Shown: in pieces, positions 60,580-64,000 of the stretch
How positions within the stretch are numbered: the first letter of the stretch is position 1
Layout: every line of letters starts with the position of its first letter
NCBI RefSeq assembly: GCF_030127105.1
Contig: NZ_CP126164.1
Location: 124,001 to 188,000 of the forward strand
Reading direction: 5' to 3'
DNA: 64,000 nucleotides
DNA from: Haloarcula pelagica
GTDB lineage: Archaea > Halobacteriota > Halobacteria > Halobacteriales > Haloarculaceae
The notes under the pieces: model-generated
Database searches by the model: none
Seen by the model: the letters and a program-made list of their open reading frames with translations, nothing else
Told to the model about the DNA's origin: nothing
Position numbers and translations under genes: made by a program

Positions 60580-62358
60580 TTACGCCTTGGGTTCGGCCCG
60601 ATGAGAGACAACATCCCAATCCGAGGGAGAGAGTTCGTTCGCCTCGAAACCGTCGTGTTCCGGATAGGCGGTCAAGACGAGATACGTCACCCGGCCGGCG
60701 GTATACTCGACGAACGTGGCGATGTTGTCGCTGGCGAGACTTCCCAACCCATCAAGGAGTAACACCGGAACGCGCTCACCCACGTCGTAGGCCTCGTGAC
60801 CGGCCAGTGCGACGACGAACCCCAACAACTCCCGTTCGCCCTCACTGAGGGCATCGAGCGTCGTCTCGCGCCCGTCGCGAGCGACGACGAGGTCGAACGT
60901 GCTGGTCAGGCGAGCCATCTCGAAGCCGGTATCGAATCGCTCGAACAGCTCTCCGAGCGCCGCCGAGAACGACTCCCGGAGTTCGCGTTTGACCTCGTCT
61001 TTGCGGTTTCGGAGTGCAGCTATTTCATCTGTGAGGTCGTCGTACTCCTCACTGAGCATCTGGCGTTGTTCGGCACGGGACTCGGCGTCGGCGAGTTCCT
61101 CACGTGCGTCTTCGAGTTCGGCTTCGGTGTATTTGATATCGCTCTCGATATCGGTGAGTCGGTCAGTTTCCGTCTCCACGGAGTCCGCAACGTCGTCGAT
61201 GCGAGCCTCTAGGTCGGCCAACCGGTCACGGGCCCCAGCGAGGTCGTCGGTTTTCTCGGCGAGCGACGCTTCCAACTCGCCGATACGGTCGGTCAGGTCC
61301 GTTTCCCGTCGGCGAGCCGTGCGGACCTCGTCACGGCGAGTTTCGAGTTCTTCGACCCGCGTCTGGTATTCGGATTCCTCCTGTCGTAGCTCCGTGATTC
61401 GTGCGTCGAGTGCGTCGAGCTTATCTGTTATTTCGTCACGCTCTGTTTCCGTTCCACAGACCCAACATTCGACGCTGTCACCGAGGAGATCCCGAGACAC
61501 GTCGGTCAGTAACTCGGTTCGGTCAGCGTCGAGTACCCGCTTGTTGGCCTCGAAGACGCCCTGTAACAGCTCTCGGTCCCGTTCGAGTGCGTGGAGTCGG
61601 TCGCGGACGCGCGCTAACTCCGACTCGATATCACCCGCGTCCGGCACGGTGTGCTCGGAGAGTTCCGTGCGGTTCTCGGCGAGTCGGTCTTCGACGCGCT
61701 CGACAGTCTGCTCCAGCCGGTCGATGCGTCGCTGCACGCGTTCCCGCTCGGCACGGAGGTCGCTCAGTTCCGCCCGGGTATCGGTGTCGCTGGTCTCGGC
61801 ATCGAGCGACGCCCGTTCAGTTCGCAGCTCTTCCAGGTCGGCTTCGAGGTCAGTCACTCGTTCCTGCAGTTTCGGCAACCGCTCCGCCGCATCGTCTGCC
61901 CGTTCGAGTTCGCGTTCGACCTGCTCCCGTTCGGATTGCAGGTCGGCTATCTGGCTGTCGATATCCTCGAAATCCAGTGGCTTCGTGAGCAGCGGCTCCA
62001 GCGGTTCGTCGTCCCGAACTGCCTTTCGAACAGCGTTGTTCTCGTCGAGGAACGCAAAGAGGTCAGCACAGATGCGGTCGTATTCGGACGAGAGATACGG
62101 GTTCCCGCGGCGGCGAACCGCCGTGCCATCCCGTTCGAGTCGCACTTCGAACGTGTCGTCGTCAGTATCGAGTTCGACCAGGCCGTGGTCGGCACCTTCG
62201 GTAAGGGGGGTCTCGGTCCCCAACGCAGTTTTGATGCCGCGCAGAAAACTCGACTTGCCCTGCCAGTTGCTCGCTCGGACGGCGTTGACGCCGGGTTCGA
62301 TAGCTTCGTCTGCGGTACGAATCCCGGCGATGTTCTCGACTGTGAGTTGCCACGTCAT
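60580..62358 (-). CDS. archaeal SMC/Rad50-like coiled-coil ATPase
   Basis: A 592-residue protein from the ATG at 62358 (GTG at 62364 is possible). The N-terminal ATP-binding half has a degenerate P-loop (ASNWQGKSSFLRG); a long coiled coil with the hook CWVCGTE near residue 300 follows; the C-terminal half has the signature LSEGERELLGF and VLLLDGLGSL, where Gly replaces the Glu of the usual DE. It is coupled to the RdfA-like gene (overlapping stop/start). The family includes the haloarchaeal SMC-related proteins tied to chromosome and cell-shape functions. Confidence 0.85.
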   Translation of the reverse strand: MTWQLTVENIAGIRTADEAIEPGVNAVRASNWQGKSSFLRGIKTALGTETPLTEGADHGLVELDTDDDTFEVRLERDGTAVRRRGNPYLSSEYDRICADLFAFLDENNAVRKAVRDDEPLEPLLTKPLDFEDIDSQIADLQSEREQVERELERADDAAERLPKLQERVTDLEADLEELRTERASLDAETSDTDTRAELSDLRAERERVQRRIDRLEQTVERVEDRLAENRTELSEHTVPDAGDIESELARVRDRLHALERDRELLQGVFEANKRVLDADRTELLTDVSRDLLGDSVECWVCGTETERDEITDKLDALDARITELRQEESEYQTRVEELETRRDEVRTARRRETDLTDRIGELEASLAEKTDDLAGARDRLADLEARIDDVADSVETETDRLTDIESDIKYTEAELEDAREELADAESRAEQRQMLSEEYDDLTDEIAALRNRKDEVKRELRESFSAALGELFERFDTGFEMARLTSTFDLVVARDGRETTLDALSEGERELLGFVVALAGHEAYDVGERVPVLLLDGLGSLASDNIATFVEYTAGRVTYLVLTAYPEHDGFEANELSPSDWDVVSHRAEPKA

Positions 62359-62360
62359 GT

Positions 62361-63113
62361 TCACAGTGCCGGCAAGAGGAGTGTCTCCATGAGGAACGGC
62401 CCATCGAGCAAGAGGCCCTGAGCTGCTTCAGCCGCACCATAGGGCGTAATAACCGCCGAGAGCGTATTCTTCCAGCTCTCGACAGTGCCGTCCTCCTCTT
62501 CGAGCGAGACATGCTGTTCACAGACGTACCCGCGTTCGACCGCCTCGTCGAACGGGACCCGGACCGAGCAGTCCGAACAGCCGAGCTTGACCTGAACGTC
62601 CACTTCAGCTGCTTCGGCATCGACGAGTCGTTCTTTTGAGGCGAGCGAGGAGAGGACAGACTGTGCCTTCTCTTCGGTTCGCTGTCGGGCGACTTCTACG
62701 GTATTCGCCTCCCAGTCTGTCTTCGCCTCGCCAGTGTCTTTCTCGGCATCGAGACAGCCCTTGAGGTGATGGCGCATCGTACTCCAGGAGATGAGTTCGC
62801 TCTCGATGCGCTCGATGTCGAGTCCGTCAGCAGCAAGCGCGGCCGCCAGTTCGTCACGCGCTACGTCGTCGTCACCGGTGAGGAGTTCGTACTCCCGGTC
62901 CAGATGGACGCCCAGCGTCTCGCGGTCCGCTTGTGCGTATAGCTCCTTGAGAAGTCGTTTGTTGAACCACTCTGTGAGCGATTTGTAGCCGTCGGCTGAC
63001 CGACCGTCGCGGCCGGTCCAGCGAGTGACGAGATACTCGTCGAGAGAGTGGTCGGCCGACCCCGGCGCCGTGAGGTCGTACCGATCAGCCAGCGTATCGA
63101 CCTTGCATCCCAT
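62361..63113 (-). CDS. rdfA: RdfA-like protein (rod-determining factor family)
   Basis: A 250-residue protein: MGCKVDTLADRYDL, then LVTRWTGRDGRSADGYKSLT, YFN-like WFNKRLLKELYAQAD, and a zinc-binding pair CSDCSV...CEQH near residues 180-200. This matches the haloarchaeal RdfA family, known from Haloferax as a regulator of rod shape. The adjacent SMC-like gene is its usual partner, and the two overlap. A plasmid copy may be a paralogue with a separate function; the name is by family resemblance. Confidence 0.75.
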   Translation of the reverse strand: MGCKVDTLADRYDLTAPGSADHSLDEYLVTRWTGRDGRSADGYKSLTEWFNKRLLKELYAQADRETLGVHLDREYELLTGDDDVARDELAAALAADGLDIERIESELISWSTMRHHLKGCLDAEKDTGEAKTDWEANTVEVARQRTEEKAQSVLSSLASKERLVDAEAAEVDVQVKLGCSDCSVRVPFDEAVERGYVCEQHVSLEEEDGTVESWKNTLSAVITPYGAAEAAQGLLLDGPFLMETLLLPAL

Positions 63114-63196
63114 ACAGTTTCTATCCGTATGAATGGGGTCGCGACTATTAAACGTGCGTGCTGCCGTTTTGCGTGCTACCGCTTCAGTTGAATCAG

Positions 63197-63703
63197 CTAC
63201 TCCGGATTCCCCAACCGCACAGTGAGTACAGGGGCATCCGCCGCTCGCACCACCTTCTCGGTCACACTACCGAGGAGATATCGGTCGACACCGGTCCGGC
63301 CGTGGGTCCCCATCACGATGAGGTCTGCGTCGGATTCATCCGAATAGTCGAGAATCCGTTTGAATGGATTGCCGCTCCAGACCGCAGTTTCGACGGCAAC
63401 GTCGTCGTCGATAGCATCGGCGGTGTCACTCACAACCTGCTCGGCGTGTGCGGTGACCGCGTCCTCGTGCTCTTCGTTGACGAGCCCAGACGGCTGTTCT
63501 TGCTCGTGTTCCTCTCCGACCATCTCGGATTGTGCCACGCCGTCGTGTTCTTCACCGACCATACCGGAATGGACAGCATCAGTGTCTGCCACGAACAGGA
63601 CGTGGAGCGTCGCATCGTACTGTCTGGCATGGTCTACGGCGTGTTCGAGCGCTGCGTCGGCTCCGTCGCTCCCGTCAGTCGGGAACAGAATGGTCTCGTA
63701 CAT
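63197..63703 (-). CDS. universal stress protein (UspA domain) with three 13-residue repeats
   Basis: A 168-residue USP: start YETILFPTDGSDGADAAL, ATP-binding GTHGRTGVDRYLLGSVTEKV near the C-terminus with the G-x2-G-x9-G(S/T) pattern. Between the first and second halves, residues 46-84 hold three tandem 13-residue units (SGMVGEEHDGVAQ, SEMVGEEHEQEQP, SGLVNEEHEDAVT) in the usual loop. The domain binds ATP and is made under stress; the repeats may bind metal or a partner. Confidence 0.9.
   Translation of the reverse strand: MYETILFPTDGSDGADAALEHAVDHARQYDATLHVLFVADTDAVHSGMVGEEHDGVAQSEMVGEEHEQEQPSGLVNEEHEDAVTAHAEQVVSDTADAIDDDVAVETAVWSGNPFKRILDYSDESDADLIVMGTHGRTGVDRYLLGSVTEKVVRAADAPVLTVRLGNPE
63452..63568 (-). 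repeat. three 39-bp tandem units inside the USP gene
   Basis: They encode the three MVGEEH-type 13-residue units. The DNA copies are diverged but keep frame and length, which suggests selection on the protein. Confidence 0.7.
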
Positions 63704-63787
63704 GTGCCTTCAGTATCTATTTATCGGCCCCATATATAAAATTTTGTAGGTGTTAACAAGTCAGATAGTTTTTATATCCACGGCCTA

Positions 63788-64000
63788 TTACTCCAACAGA
63801 GTTCGCTCGAGCGGTTGTCGTTCGAAGTATACCAGTTCGAGAAGGACGACCGACACGACGAGGGCTAAGACGACAACGAACGTCCCGAATTCCTGGGTCA
63901 GGAGATACCAACAGAGCGCACAGATAGTAGCTATCGCCCCGACGGTGCCCAGGGCCGGACCGACCGCAGACCAGCGGGAGTCAGAACGGTGTTGGAACGC
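63788..64000 (-). CDS. APC-type permease, C-terminal end, cut by window edge
   Basis: The minus-strand frame enters from the right edge and stops at TAA (63788-63790). The 70 visible residues have two membrane helices (TVGAIATICALCWYLLTQE; FVVVLALVVSVVLLELVYF) and end VYFERQPLERTLLE. They are similar to the C-terminus of the permease at 55379-56728 (both have a YFER motif). Only the C-terminal fifth is in the window. Confidence 0.8.
   Translation of the reverse strand, partial: AFQHRSDSRWSAVGPALGTVGAIATICALCWYLLTQEFGTFVVVLALVVSVVLLELVYFERQPLERTLLE

Noticed and set aside
60899-62392. 497-residue plus-strand ORF
   Set aside because: A Ser/Arg-rich shadow of the SMC-like coiled-coil gene on the other strand.

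Overview
The window comes from a haloarchaeon and most likely from a large plasmid or megaplasmid. Evidence: acidic proteins throughout, archaeal information-processing genes (TFB, PCNA, Orc1/Cdc6), halobacteria-specific families (HTH-10/bacterio-opsin-activator type regulators, HalOD1 output domains, halocyanin), and replicon functions such as Orc1 next to iterons, ParA next to a repeat array, and tyrosine and DDE recombinases. The species cannot be named from the sequence.

Layout. 1-8.6 kb: the end of an RPA-associated protein gene, a Fic protein, a UPF0212 protein and two probable toxin-antitoxin pairs. 5.4-17.5 kb: a replication/transcription block holding two large OB-fold (RPA-like) proteins, one fused to a TFIIS-type zinc ribbon, a complete TFB, a PCNA with a long acidic N-terminal extension, Orc1/Cdc6, and an intergenic origin candidate with four copies of a ~24-bp repeat. 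17.6-19.4 kb: a truncated tnpB interrupted by an IS5-type element. 20-29.5 kb: an island of six HTH-10 regulators mixed with HalOD1 and ArsR-like (DUF7344-type) small proteins, invaded by an intact tnpB element. 30-36.6 kb: small unknown genes, a CoiA-like nuclease, a parA operon with a 9-bp repeat array, and a tyrosine recombinase followed by a perfect 12-bp-arm palindrome. 37-41.5 kb: an IS4-like transposase, a wHTH gene and another DUF7344/HalOD1 pair. 41.7-64 kb: transport and membrane genes (VIT/ferritin-like, PiT, TrkH, HPP-USP, APC permeases, halocyanin, SecY, DUF106), several of them frameshifted, then an SMC-like/RdfA-like operon, a USP gene and a partial permease.

The strongest candidate for something undescribed is a ~97-nt element found three times on the minus strand (22521-22617, 28680-28776, 40310-40408). 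In each copy it lies behind a TATA-like box and ahead of a regulator gene. All three copies can form the same three hairpins although the stem bases differ, and the third stem is kept by G-U wobbles only on the minus strand. This pattern suggests a structured RNA. Next in interest are the 9-bp array beside parA, the OB-fold/TFIIS fusion, and the whole replication-transcription block.

Several genes carry single-base frameshifts, often in short homopolymers. These may be genuine decay or residual assembly errors. Only the P-type ATPase, which also has a large internal deletion, is certainly dead.
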